In this document: in pieces, positions 9,868 to 21,056 of the stretch
Position numbering within the stretch: the stretch's first letter is position 1
Layout: the number at the start of each line of letters is the position of its first letter
NCBI GenBank assembly: GCA_001931905.2
Contig: MSJI02000543.1
Location: 1-59,560, forward strand
From: Cladosporium sp. IMV 00045
Taxonomy: Eukaryota > Ascomycota > Dothideomycetes > Cladosporiales > Cladosporiaceae
Direction of reading: 5' to 3'
DNA: 59,560 bases
Position numbers and translations under genes: made by a program
Notes under the pieces: generated by a model
What the model saw: the letters and a program-made list of their open reading frames with translations, nothing else
Told to the model about the DNA's origin: nothing
Databases searched by the model: none

Positions 9868-11317
9868 GGTAAAGCAGAGGAGGAAGAGGAGCGAGAGGCG
9901 GAGGGAGAGAGAGGGTGGAAGAGGCGGGCGAGATGTACTGAGTTGGTGTGGCTCGCTTATACCGGACTCGGATGGATCAAGACGGACGTGAGCGAGCTAG
10001 GGAGATAGCGACTGGCGGCTGCTGCGCGAGGGCACAGGGCAGGCGAAAGATTAATGGTGGCGCGCTCTGCGAAAGATGTCCAAGTGGGCAGATGTTTGGC
10101 CAGATAGTGAGGCTGGGATTGATAGTGAGAGTAGTGGTATTGGGAGAGGAAGAGAGACGGCTTGATCCTGGGATGAATTGCGAGCAGAGCTCACGTCGGC
10201 CCGCGCGTACGATTGAATGTGGGAGGCTGGAGACACGACCGACGCCAAAACGCCCAAACGCTCGGGGGCGGTTGGACTAGGTCGCACTACCGGTCTTGCT
10301 CTTGTTTTTGGGTGGACATGCATGCCATGAATATCTTGTGTGCGTAATGTGATATGCAAGGCTGTAAAATCATGTCACTCTTGACCGCCAATGCCTCTTC
10401 TCCAATGTGATCAGCGCCTCGCACACGGCATTTTGTCGCTATAGCGACATGTGCTAAGGGACTGCTGTCCGGTCTGGCTAATAGGATTCAACGGCCCTCC
10501 AGCCTTGCGAATGTGATCGGCAAGCGAAAAAAAGTGGGGCCTTTCGCATCGTCTCTTCTCCAAGACCATCTTCTTCCCAGCCTCGGCCGTTGAGTATTGT
10601 TCCCAGCCACGTTTCAAACCTGGCGACGGCATGTTCGAGGGCGAGTAATGAAGGCATTGGAGAGCTTGGCTCTGCCCATACTGCAACAATGGGAGCAGAC
10701 AATGCAATCACACACATATCATCGAACGTGCATAAACGAAAGTTGGAAGCGAGGAAAACGAGACTCGAGAATCAAGCGAATCACGCAAAAGAGTAGCGTG
10801 CATTTACTACCTTACTATATCCTTTTTCTCACTCTGCATATCTAACAACACAGAGCCTAAAGGTCAAACGACGAAAACTCCAAGAAAATGCCTAAAACAA
10901 CAAGACCAGCCAGCAAATCCTCCGTAATAAATTTCCCGGTTGAATGGGGTATCTTCGCTTTTTTTTCATCCATCATCATCGTTAAACAATTGTGTTTTTT
11001 CAGAAACGCCTTTGACAAAAGCAGACTATGCTTGATTTTGGGGTAAGGGGAAAGCGCGATGATTTGGTTGTGTTCAACCACACCTACCCCAGCTCGAGCC
11101 GTGGCGTGTTGAAGTTGGCCTCCTTGTTGAAGAAGCGCCTCGCCATTCGACTTCGGCTCGAGAAAAGTTGAAATATATGAGAAAAAACGCCTTGCTGTGC
11201 TGGTGGACTTTTTCCCGGTGATGCAGAAAGAGTCCGTTGAAACGCCGGTGATTATAAAGAAAGTATCACATCCGTCTCTTTAGTGTGGATGATCGTGGTG
11301 GTGTTGATCAAGAGATT
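9868..11317. other. Intergenic region, no gene seen
   Basis: This is the upstream region of the coiled-coil gene (-) and the 3' flank of the reductase gene (-). The short open frames on either strand have no domain, no credible splice sites and ordinary intergenic composition. Confidence 0.55.
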
Positions 11318-13288
11318 CTAGTTCTTGAGTTCGCCATTAGTTGCGGCAGCCGGAGCGGCAGCCGCATCGCTCGCACCGTTGACAGCGTTGTTGAGGTCAG
11401 GTGCACCTTCAAGCTCAGGCTTGGGGCCAGCAGCGTCCAAAACGGAGCCGCCGTTCAACTGGGTCTCGCTGTGGCCGTTGGTTGCAGCGATCGGCTTGCT
11501 GTCAAGAGCGGATGCGCGAAGACCATCGAACAGCGGGAAGATGCCCGTGGTGTTGCGGAAGTCGTTGTGCACGATGTTCACCAGGTACCAGCTCTCGGTG
11601 ATCTCCTCGATGAGCTTTCGGCTGGGGGTGCCCTCGTCGTAACATTTGGACCACTGCGAGCCAAGGTGGTAGAACTCATCACGCCACGCGAGGAAGCTGA
11701 CGGTTTCGACGATCGTGGGCTGCACGATCTCCTTGCCTGGGAACACACCCCATGTGACGGCGTTGGGACCACCATCAGTAGGGGCGTTGGTGCGCAGCTC
11801 GCCAGTGTTGTTGACAGCGTAGTAGGTGATGTCCTCGTCCTGGTTCATGCGAGAGATGACAGTGTCGATGAGTTCCGGGCTGACAAGGACTTCGAGGTAA
11901 GCCTTCTGGTAGACGTAACCGTTCTTCGGGCCCCAACCGTAGTCAGGGTGAGAAGACTTGACGCCATCGACTGCAGGCTGCGAGTTGATGGTCAACAGGC
12001 CACGGCTGTTCAAGTCAACGAGAGACTCGGTAAGCACATTGGCTTCGCTGCTGATAGGAGTCTCAGACCACGGGAGCGACTCAACCTTGCCACTCATGTA
12101 GCCAACGAACAGATCCGAAACGTCTTTGAGCGACTTGGGCTCGCCCCAAGTCTTGCGGTTCTGCTCGTTGGTACCCTTGAGACCAACACCGTACGCATCC
12201 AGCTCGCCAAACGCAGGGGACCTGGAGTCACCCCAGCGACCGTTGGGGAACTCGTCCCAGTCTTGAGTGCGAGCGACATAGCTTCTGTTGCGGTTGCGCC
12301 AGAAGATAGGGCGCACGTTCTCGTCGCGACGGTTGAGACCGAGAGACTGCCTCCACGGAAGCGGCTTGATGTCGGGGTGATGGGTGTCAGTAGGCGGCGT
12401 GACGGCAAGCTCCTCCAAGACCATGCGAGTGGCAGCAGCAAGGTTCATAGTGTAGAAGTGAAGGTGAAGAGTAACGCCGCTGTCCAGGATCTTGCGGCAG
12501 AACTCCGCAATGAGATCCTTGCCGACCTCACGAACTGCCACATCGTCGTTCTTGATGGGGTCAAGCTTTTCGTGCCAGTGCGGCGGAACGTGACACTTAG
12601 TCCAGTTTGCTCTGCGAAGGAACGAGGCGTGAGTGTGAATCGGCATGATGCCAGGGATGATGGCCACGCTCTCGGGAATACCAGCCTCACGGCACTTTCT
12701 CGCCCAGTCGATGAAGATGTCGGCATCGTAGCACATCTGCGTAATGATGAAGGTGCCACCAGCGTCGATCTTCTCCTTGAGGTAGGGAATGTGCTCGTTG
12801 GCACCAGTCTCCTCATCACAGCCCTCGGGGTATCCAGCAACGCCAATGTCGAAGTGGTCGCCGTATTGCTGTCTGATGTACTTGACCAAGTCCCTGGCGT
12901 ACCTGAAGCCACCCTCGGCCTGCACCCACTGCTCCTTCTCCCTAGGCGGGTCACCTCTCAAGGCGAGAATGTTCGTGCACCCAGCGTTGTAGGCTTCCTT
13001 CAGGGCGTCATCGATCTTGCTCCGCTCCATGTCCGTGCAGGTAAGGTGCATGCAAGTCTCCAGACCGTAGGTTGTCTGGGCCACTCTGACCATCTCGCAC
13101 GTCAGGTGTGAGAGACGGCCACCGGCGCCCCATGTGACATCAATGAAGGTAGGTCCAAAGCTGTGCATGCGGTCCATGCGGTCGTAGAGGTTCTGCACAC
13201 CCTGGGCAGTCTTGGGAGGGAAGAATTCGAAGGAGTAGGTTGGGGTGTTGTTGGCGCGGGACGCCTCCAACTTCTTGGAGATATGCAT
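11318..13288 (-). CDS. MET13: Methylenetetrahydrofolate reductase, MET13 type
   Basis: Reduces 5,10-methylene-THF to 5-methyl-THF, the methyl donor for methionine synthesis. The 656-residue single exon has the eukaryotic two-domain build. The catalytic FAD barrel fills about 1-310 (TYSFEFFPPKT, FIDVTWGAGGRLSHLT, CMHLTCTDM, NILALRGDPPRE, IITQMCYDADIF, IPGIMPI). A linker and a C-terminal regulatory domain (about 345-600, including the SRSPAFGELDAYGVGLKG segment) follow; in other eukaryotes this domain binds S-adenosylmethionine for feedback inhibition. The N-terminus, with its KL-E...TYSFE pattern, resembles yeast Met13 rather than Met12. The last 50 residues are Ala/Asn-rich and look disordered. 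Confidence 0.97.
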   Translation of the reverse strand: MHISKKLEASRANNTPTYSFEFFPPKTAQGVQNLYDRMDRMHSFGPTFIDVTWGAGGRLSHLTCEMVRVAQTTYGLETCMHLTCTDMERSKIDDALKEAYNAGCTNILALRGDPPREKEQWVQAEGGFRYARDLVKYIRQQYGDHFDIGVAGYPEGCDEETGANEHIPYLKEKIDAGGTFIITQMCYDADIFIDWARKCREAGIPESVAIIPGIMPIHTHASFLRRANWTKCHVPPHWHEKLDPIKNDDVAVREVGKDLIAEFCRKILDSGVTLHLHFYTMNLAAATRMVLEELAVTPPTDTHHPDIKPLPWRQSLGLNRRDENVRPIFWRNRNRSYVARTQDWDEFPNGRWGDSRSPAFGELDAYGVGLKGTNEQNRKTWGEPKSLKDVSDLFVGYMSGKVESLPWSETPISSEANVLTESLVDLNSRGLLTINSQPAVDGVKSSHPDYGWGPKNGYVYQKAYLEVLVSPELIDTVISRMNQDEDITYYAVNNTGELRTNAPTDGGPNAVTWGVFPGKEIVQPTIVETVSFLAWRDEFYHLGSQWSKCYDEGTPSRKLIEEITESWYLVNIVHNDFRNTTGIFPLFDGLRASALDSKPIAATNGHSETQLNGGSVLDAAGPKPELEGAPDLNNAVNGASDAAAAPAAATNGELKN

Positions 13289-14139
13289 CGCTGCGGTGGA
13301 GTCGAGGCTCTCTGAACGGTGTCAAGGTAGCGAGATGTGAAATGGTAGTCGTGGTGGTGGTGACCTGGGTGAAGTCAGTCTCGGAGGGTTTTCGGATAAC
13401 TGTCCGACGTGCCCAGAAGCATTGAGAGGACAAGGAAGAGCAAGGTGGATTCAGGCAGTACGCACCTAGTGTAGAATTTAGAGCAGTGTTCGTGAAGACT
13501 AGCGTTGTAGTATGCAGGTGAGGTTTCTCCCGTCCAATCGTACGCGGGTGCAATCTGGGTGTAGGATGTGGTGTTTGTAGGATGGCGTGGTGGAGTGTTT
13601 GTTGGTGGTGAGGGGCCAATCTAGATTTGCGAGTAGCGCTTGTGGTCTGCGAGCTCCTGTTCGTTGTACAAGGACATTATAGGACGGTGACGGTACGGAG
13701 GAGATCAAAAGGCCATGTCTGAGGAATGTGCGGATATACAGCAAAGGAAAAGTACGCTGGCGCAGCGTTGTCGGAGACTATGGAGACTCTCATTTTTTGC
13801 GCTACTCTAGCACTGATGGCCTCATGCATTCAACCACCAAAATCCCCCCACCAGATTCCCCCGCGTCATTATTCCATTCGATTGGCCAACGCAAACCAGC
13901 GAAGGGACTTCCCAGCTCCTGCCCAGCTGTGCCCGCTGCTGTGGGGACCCTGGACTCTCGTTACTCTACACAGTATCCCGGTCTTTGCCTGCGACAGAGA
14001 GGGTATTGCAGACGTGGACTTCCATTTCTTGGTGGAAATACATATAGAAGGGCGTGTAAGTATTACTGTCAAATTCTTTACCTAACAAACACCTGTATCT
14101 CCTTTCACCTCTCGAATTCTATTATCCTCTTAACCACAA
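13289..14139. other. Divergent promoter region
   Basis: This 851-bp region lies between the start codons of the reductase (-) and the isomerase-like gene (+), so it must carry both promoters. One inverted CCAAT (ATTGG near 13877) is visible. Open frames inside it lack plausible starts or domains. Confidence 0.6.
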
Positions 14140-14913
14140 ATGGCTCCAATCCCGGCCCAGCGCGAGAAGCGCATCGTGGGCACCAGCTTGAAGATGTACT
14201 TCGACCTACCCAGCACGGCCGCCTACATCGACTCCGCAGCCTCTCTCTCCCAGGCAGCCGAATCAGCCAACCTCGACCTCTTTGTCATCCCGGACTTCGT
14301 CTCCCTCCTCCACGCCAAAACCCGCCTCGCCGACACCACCATCCAGCTCGGCGCGCAGGATACTTTCAGCGAAGACAAAGGCGCCTACACGGGCGAAGTC
14401 AGCCCGTTGACACTGAGCCAGGCGGGCGTCAAACTCGTGGAGATCGGACACGCGGAGCGCAGGCGGCTGTTTGGCGAGACGGACGAGGATGTTGCGAAGA
14501 AGGCGGAGGCGGTTGTGAGGAACGGCATGGTGCCGCTGGTTTGCATAGGGGAGAAGACGAAGGGGACCGTGGCGAGTGAGGCGGTTGGCCTGGCGGTCAG
14601 GGAGTGTCAGCCGCAGATCAAGGCTGCGTTGTCGAGGATCGCGGACGATGCTGATGTTGTCTTTGCCTACGAGCCGGTGTGGGCGATCGGTGCGAGTGAG
14701 CCTGCGGCTGCGGATCATGTCGTTGCCGTCACGCAGAGTTTGAGAGGGCTCTTCGCGGATAGGAAGGGTAGGACGAGGATTCTCTATGGTGGTTCTGCCG
14801 GTCCGGGCACGTTTAAGGCGTTGAAGGACGGTGTTGACGGGCTGTTCTTGGGTCGCTTTGCGCACGACGTGAAGAACTTGGAGAAGGTCATCCAGGAGAT
14901 GAACGAGCCTTGA
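14140..14913 (+). CDS. Triosephosphate-isomerase-family sugar-phosphate isomerase
   Basis: A 257-residue TIM barrel that keeps the catalytic residues of triosephosphate isomerase: Lys18 (in TSLKMYF), His104 (EIGHAERR) and Glu178 (AYEPVWAIG), plus the phosphate-binding YGGSAGPG loop. Two points differ from the glycolytic enzyme. The usual NWKMN start strand is TSLKMYF, so the Asn is replaced by Ser. The mobile loop after AYEPVWAIG continues with ASEPAAADH instead of the usual GTGK. This pattern resembles the tetrulose-phosphate isomerases of erythritol-type catabolism (EryH/LerI-like). I therefore infer a paralogue acting on a related sugar phosphate, not the housekeeping enzyme. Single exon with ATG in a good context (CACAAATGG). 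Confidence 0.88.
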   Translation: MAPIPAQREKRIVGTSLKMYFDLPSTAAYIDSAASLSQAAESANLDLFVIPDFVSLLHAKTRLADTTIQLGAQDTFSEDKGAYTGEVSPLTLSQAGVKLVEIGHAERRRLFGETDEDVAKKAEAVVRNGMVPLVCIGEKTKGTVASEAVGLAVRECQPQIKAALSRIADDADVVFAYEPVWAIGASEPAAADHVVAVTQSLRGLFADRKGRTRILYGGSAGPGTFKALKDGVDGLFLGRFAHDVKNLEKVIQEMNEP

Positions 14914-16106
14914 GGCTGAATGGAAGGATGGCTGAGTGATACGTCTCTGGGGGCAGCGAGGGTCTTCAGAATAGCAGTGATAGTGATAATCCAGTGACAC
15001 GATCAGATGGTCTAATGGTATGTTTGGGTTTACGGTATTCTCAATCCATCATTGCTTCTATGCATCTCGAAATATAAGTGGACTAATAGTGTCAATCTTC
15101 GTTTTGATTCATGTTCCAATAATTGCATGAAGGTCGAAATGATCTCTTTGGAGAAGCCGCATATGTACCACAAGTGTGTATACCTAATTTTTTCTCTCTC
15201 TTTCCATTCTTGGTACATGTGTATTTACATCTCTTCACAACCCTCGAGATGTCTTAGTTCCTGACTTCGTTAGTTGATCATAATATATCACTGGCTGCCT
15301 CGCTTCACATCACAAGCTTTCGAACTGGAGCTTGTTGGGAGGCTAAACAAGGCTTGCTTGATGGGCCTCGGCTGTTGGGTCATAGATCGTTTGTGAGAGC
15401 AATGATACAACATATCAGTTGCGGTACAGCTATTTGTACATCAATACAACTAATCATCCGACCAATTGAGGTACATTCTCAGAGAATCTCGATAGACTCA
15501 CGGATACATTGAAACACAAGTCGAGCCATCAGAAGTTGATACCGTTGATGCTGCGACCCTGCTGCAATCTTTCTCCACTCACCCGATGGCGTCCGCTGAA
15601 CACCTCGGCCAGCCACTCACTTCTCTGCCTGCACGCCTGTCTTATTCTACGAACTTTCCAGGTTTCGAAGTGATGCCGGATTGCCATGCACTACTAGCGC
15701 GGTGAGATCAGAGTCCCTCTTTGTCTGCGCTAAGAGGTAGATCCTCTGCCGGTGAGCTTGTCTAGTAAATATTCCTTGCTTTTCTTCTCCTCACTACTCT
15801 TCTGTCTGTCTATATTGCCGACCCCTTCGACGAGCATACCGTCTCTTAACGTGTGCTGGTGTCAGCTTAACATTGTCGAGAGTCACACCAAGGAAGTCTC
15901 CGCGAGAAACGTCAGCCAAATGGAGTTTGTGCCGACATTCTTCTGTCTATTGCTCAAAGCCATTCGATAAATTGACCAGTGCGTATTGCTCTTGATCTCG
16001 TCGTAAGGTTTCTGGCCACATAGATACTCATATATTCCAGAGATCTTCTAGCACGAAACACCTAACTACCACGCCAGTCCAATATCTTGGTCACGTACAA
16101 CAAGCC
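14914..16106. other. Intergenic region, no gene seen
   Basis: This is the 3' flank of the isomerase-like gene and about 1 kb upstream of the permease. It is AT-richer than the genes, with pyrimidine tracts near 15775-15830 that could belong to the permease leader. I support no gene, RNA or repeat. Confidence 0.55.
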
Positions 16107-17859
16107 ATGGCCGACCATGGAAGCGCCGACGATGCCATGCTGGCAATGCTCGGCAAGAAGCAAGTCCTCAAGCGCCGATTCTCCTTCTTCACACTGTTCG
16201 GATTCGCCGTCTGCGAATTGATCACCTGGGAAACGGTTCTTGCTCTTTTCAAGCAATCACTCGAGAACGGCGGGCCTGCCGGGGCGATCTATGGATTCAT
16301 CATCGCTTGGTCTTCGACTTTGTCCGTGTATACGGTCATCTCTGAGCTGGCTTCTATGGCGCCGATTGCTGGCGGACAGTACTATTGGGTGTATGTGAAA
16401 CAAAATCTGAACATGATGCAATGCGTTGCTGATCAATTCCTGCAGGTACATGCTCGCTCCGCCAAAGTGGAAGACCATCAGCAGCTATGTCATCGGCTGG
16501 TTGACCTCCCTGGCCTGGATCGCCACCGTCGCCACGGAAACTCTTTTCGCGGGCACAATGATCCAGGGCATCATTTCCTTGGACTATCCCGACTACGAGA
16601 TTCAAAGGTGGCACGGCACGCTGCTGACATGGGCCGTGATCTCCGGGTGTATCTTCGTCAACGTGGTAATCCCCGCGTGGCTGCCGCGGTTTGAGGTCCT
16701 CATCCTCGTCTTCCACATCTGTGGCTTTTTCGCCATCCTCGTCACGCTCCTTGTTATGACTCCCGAGCTCGGATCGAACGCTAGCGTTTGGCTCACCTCG
16801 CTCAATGAAGGAGGTTGGCCCACTCAAGGTCTTTCGTACTGTGTTGGATTCCTTGGAAACGTAGCGACCTTTGTGGGAGCAGACGCGAGCGTTCACCTCG
16901 CCGAGGAAGTCTCCAACGCCGCTGTCAACATCCCACGAGCCATCATCGGCGCCATGCTGATCAACGGTAGCGTCGGCTTCGCCATGATGGTTACGATCTT
17001 GTATTGCCTGGGCGACATCGAGTCTGTATTGAACGCACAGACCGAGTTCCCGTTCATTCAAATCTTCTACAACAGCGTCGGCAACATTGCAGGAGCTACG
17101 GTCATGGCGGCTCTGGTATTGACTCTCACCTGGGCCTGCTCGATTGGTATCACGACAACGGCATCTCGCATGACCTGGTCTTTTGCTAGAGACGACGGCC
17201 TGCCGATGTCACGATACCTCTCCAAAGTCAGCTCGCGCACTAGAGTTCCTGTCGTGGCTGTTCTGGCCGTGACGGGTATTGCAGCTCTTCTCACGCTGAT
17301 TTACATCGGCTCGGAAACTGCTTTCAACGATGTCATTTCGTTGACGATCACTGGGTTTTACGGATCATACCTCGTGCCCGCATCATTCCTGCTGTATCAT
17401 CGCCTCAAAGGGAACGTCCTCCCGCGAGGGACAGAGGTCGATTCTCTGACAAGGACCCAACCCACAGGAGCAGGGCAAGACACCGCCAACCCGTCCCCCG
17501 CCACCCCAAAGGCGAAATCAGCAAACCCCACAGCAGAAGTCGACTCCGACAGCGAAGTGGCCGAAGTCATCAACGCCCGTCTGATCTGGGGACCATTCCA
17601 CCTGCCCGGGTGGATCGGGACGGCGAATAACATCTACGCCTGCTGCTACATGGTTTTTGTCATTTTCTGGTCGGTCTGGCCACCGAGCACGCCGGTGTCG
17701 GCTTCGACCATGAATTACAGCGTGGTGGTCACGGGTGGTGTGATGATTCTGAGCGCCATTTGGTATTTTGTCAAGGCGAAGAGGGTGTATAAGGGTCCTT
17801 TGATCGATCGCGAGGTGGCTCAGATTATGAGGGCGGGAAGTGTGGTGAGCACAGAGTAG
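16107..17859 (+). CDS. APC-superfamily amino acid/GABA/choline permease, two exons
   Basis: A plasma-membrane-type proton-coupled permease of the Uga4/Hnm1 (ACT) group. Exons 16107-16390 and 16446-17859 join across a 55-bp intron (GTATGT donor, TGCAG acceptor), giving 565 residues. The splice restores the family motif GGQYYWVYMLAPPKWK at the junction. The N-terminal RRFSFFTLFGFAVCELITWE, the ASRMTWSFARDDGLP segment and about 12 hydrophobic helices are typical. A disordered Thr/Pro/Ser loop (about residues 435-480) sits before the last two helices. The substrate cannot be read from sequence; GABA, choline and other amino acids are all possible. No partner enzyme lies beside it. Confidence 0.92.
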
Positions 17860-18308
17860 GACTTTTAAGTCTAGAAGGGGTTCGATGAGTGTGTCAGATA
17901 GGCCGAGATGAGGATGTTTACGGCAAATCACATGTAGTCAAGAGGTATTTATTGAAAGTGCAACAAGCAAGTTTTGCATCTTTTTGTGGTTGATTGTGAA
18001 CGACAATTCTACGCGTACACCATTGAGCATTGGGTTGGAGACAGGGGATGGCGTAGGCTTTGGAAAGTGTGCCTGAGGCTCCACAATGCAAGACGTGGGA
18101 CCCTCTCGACAGCTGGTGTTGTTTCGTCAATTCGGGGATGGGAGTAGAGTAGATGATCGAAACCACATAACCCGCCCCTTTCGCCTTTACCAGATTGATT
18201 AACTCTTTGTCGCATTCTCTTCGTCGCCTGGAGAAGTGCGTCTTTCATTTGCCTGTCACACCAGTATAAACCCCTTGCGTGCCAGCTCGGCGAGGGTTGT
18301 TCACCATC
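17860..18308. other. Intergenic region, no gene seen
   Basis: This 449-bp gap holds the permease 3' flank and the SEC27 promoter. I see no repeat or RNA gene. Confidence 0.6.
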
Positions 18309-21056
18309 ATGAGACTCGACGTCAAGGCAAGATTATATACACTCCTTGAACCAACCTGACAGAATGCCGGCTAACATTGCTCTCAACATACAGAGGCAAC
18401 TTTTTGCCCGCAGCGAGAGAGTTAAGGGCATTGACTTCCATCCTACCGAGCCATGGGTGAGCTACGAACCATTCCCTTGAGGCATTGAGCGCATGCTAAT
18501 GGCCTCCCGAAGATCCTCACTACTCTGTACAGCGGCCATGTCTACATCTGGTCATACGAGACGCAATCAATCATCAAGACCTTTGAGCTTACCGATGTGC
18601 CCGTACGAGCCGGCCGCTTCGTCGCGCGTAAGAACTGGATCGTCTGCGGCAGCGACGACTTCCAGCTACGAGTCTACAACTACAACACCAGCGAGAAAAT
18701 CACATCCTTCGAGGCACACCCCGATTACATCCGCGCGATCGTGGTGCACCCCAGCCAGCCCTTTGTGCTGACGGCCAGTGATGACATGACGATCAAGCTA
18801 TGGGACTGGGAGAGGGGCTGGAAGTGCGTGCAGGTATTCGAGGGACACAGCCACTATGTCATGGGCCTTGCGATCAACCCCAAGGACACGAACACATTCG
18901 CCTCGGCATGTTTGGACAGGACGGTCAAGATCTGGAATCTTGGATCGGGAACACCCAACTTCACGCTCGAGGCGCACGAGACAAAGGGTGTCAACTATGT
19001 CGACTACTACCCGCAGTCGGACAAGCCTTACCTCCTCACGACCTCGGACGACCGCACCGTGAAGATCTGGGATTACACAAGCAAAGCGTTGATCGCAACT
19101 CTCGAGGGCCACACAAGCAATGTTTCGTTCGCCTGCTATCACCCCGAATTGCCCGTCATTATCTCCGGTTCCGAGGATGGCACGATCAAGATCTGGCACG
19201 CCAACACCTACCGCTTGGAGCAGACACTGAGCTATGGCCTGGAGCGCGCATGGTGTGTTTCATACCAGCGTGGCAGGCAGGGTATTGCGATGGGTTTCGA
19301 CGATGGTGCGGTGGTTGTGAAGATGGGTCGTGAGGAGCCCGCTGTCAGCATGGATGGCTCAGGAAAGATCATCTGGGCGCGACACTCGGAGATGCTCCAA
19401 ACTGTCATCAAGGGCGGAGACAAGACTCTGAAGGACGGCGAAGCGATCACACTCCCCTCCAAGGATCTCGGCTCCACCGAGCTCTACCCTCAAACTCTCC
19501 TCCACAGCCCCAACGGCCGTTTTGTGGCCGTCTGCGGCGATGGCGAGTACATCATCTACACTGCGCTTGCCCTCCGTAACCAAGCCTTTGGTGCGGCTCT
19601 GGACTTCGCTTGGGCGTCAAAGGAGAACGACAAGGACTTTGCCATCAGAGAATCACAATACAGCGTTAAGATTTTCCGGAATTTCAAGCCCAAGGGTGGT
19701 GATGGCGCGGTCAATGTTGGCTTCACCGCCGAGGGACTCGCTGGTGGCAACCTTCTGGGTGTGAAGGGACAAGGCGGCATTGGTTTCTTTGACTGGGAGA
19801 GCGGCCAGCTTGTCCGCAGGATAGAAGTCGAGCCCAAGAATGTGTTCTGGTCGGAGTCTGGTGAGCTTGTCTGTCTGGCTTGCGAGGACATCTTCTACGT
19901 CCTGCGCTACTCCAGAGAGCAGTACGTTGCTGCTCTGCAGGCTGGCTCCTTGGATGAGGACGGAGCCGAGGACGCCTTCGAGGTCGTCTGCGAGATAAAC
20001 GAGAGGTACGTTCGACAAATCGTACAAAACTGGATTATACATCAGTACTAACAACATCACAGCGTCCGCACCGGTCAGTGGGTCGGTGATTGCTTCGTCT
20101 ACACCAACACTCCCAACCGCCTCAACTACCTCGTCGGCGACCAAGTCTACACGATTTCTCACTTCGACCAGCCAATGTACGTTCTCGGCTACCTGCCCCG
20201 AGACGGCCGCATCTACGTCTGCGACAAGGACGTCGCCGTCACCTCGTTCGCGCTCTCCCTCAATGTCATCGAGTACCAAACACTGGTCCTCCGCGGCGAA
20301 CTCGACACCGCCAACGAAATGCTTCCGGACATCCCGGAGGAGCAGAAGAACAAAATCGCCCGCTTCCTCGAAGGCCAAGGCTACAAGGACCAAGCGCTCG
20401 AGATCGCCACCGACTCGGAGCACCGCTTCGACCTGGCGCTCGGCCTCGGCCAGCTCGAAATCGCCCTGCAGCTCGCACGCGAAGCCGACGTCGAGCACAA
20501 GTGGAAGACCGTCGGAGACACCGCCCTCTCCTCCTGGAACCTCGCCCTCGCCGAGGAGTGCTTCAAGCACGCCCGCGACCTCTCCTCCCTGCTCCTGCTG
20601 TACACGTCGTCGAGCGACGCCGCCGGTCTGCGCTCCCTGGCCGACAAGGCCAAGGACGCCGGCTTGCACAACATCGCGTTCAGCGCGCTCTGGCACACCG
20701 GCGACCTCGACGGCTGCATCGACCTCCTCCTCGCCACCAACCGCGTCGCGGAGGCCGTGCTCTTCGCTCAGACTTACAAGCCCTCGCGCTGCCCCGCCAT
20801 CGCCACGCAGTGGAAGAAAGAACTTGAAACCGCTGGCAAGGCCAAGGTCGCGCGTCTTTTGGGCGTTCCCGGTGAGGATGAGGAGATGTTCCCCGAGTGG
20901 GACGAGGCGTTGCGCATAGAGAAGGAGGGCCACCCTAATCTCATCGATGTTGAGGAGGATGCCGAGGAAGAAGAGGCAGAGGAGGAGAGTGAGGAGGCCG
21001 AGGCCGAAGAAGAGGTCGCATCTAAGGCGGACGAGACCGCTGCTGCTGCTGCGTAA
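18309..21056 (+). CDS. SEC27: Coatomer subunit beta-prime (COPI), four exons
   Basis: Part of the COPI coat that drives Golgi-to-ER transport. Exons are 18309-18326, 18394-18456, 18513-20005 and 20063-21056; the product is 855 residues. The first intron has a GC donor (AAG|GCAAGA) with a CTAAC branch site and CAG acceptor. Using it gives an N-terminus (MRLDVKRQLFARSERVKG) that matches the yeast protein residue for residue in length. Two WD40 propellers follow (about 1-600; repeats such as DRTVKIWDYTSK and SEDGTIKIWHANT). Then comes the alpha-solenoid (EIATDSEHRFDLALGLGQLEIA). The last 45 residues are an acidic Glu/Ala tail. Confidence 0.96.
18327..18393 (+). other. SEC27: GC-AG intron 1 of SEC27
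   Basis: A 67-bp intron beginning GCAAGA after an AAG exon end and finishing CTCAACATACAG, with CTAAC 19 bases before the acceptor. The alternative GT at 18321 would delete two conserved residues and has a poor donor (GTCAAG), so the GC donor is preferred. Confidence 0.85.

Noticed and set aside
11285..13111. 608-codon plus-strand open frame
   Set aside because: Exactly antisense to the methylenetetrahydrofolate reductase gene and caused by its codon bias; no domain, and the minus strand is unmistakable.
20086..20919. Ser/Thr/Pro-rich and Arg-rich plus-strand frames
   Set aside because: Other-frame shadows of SEC27 exon 4 in a GC-rich stretch.
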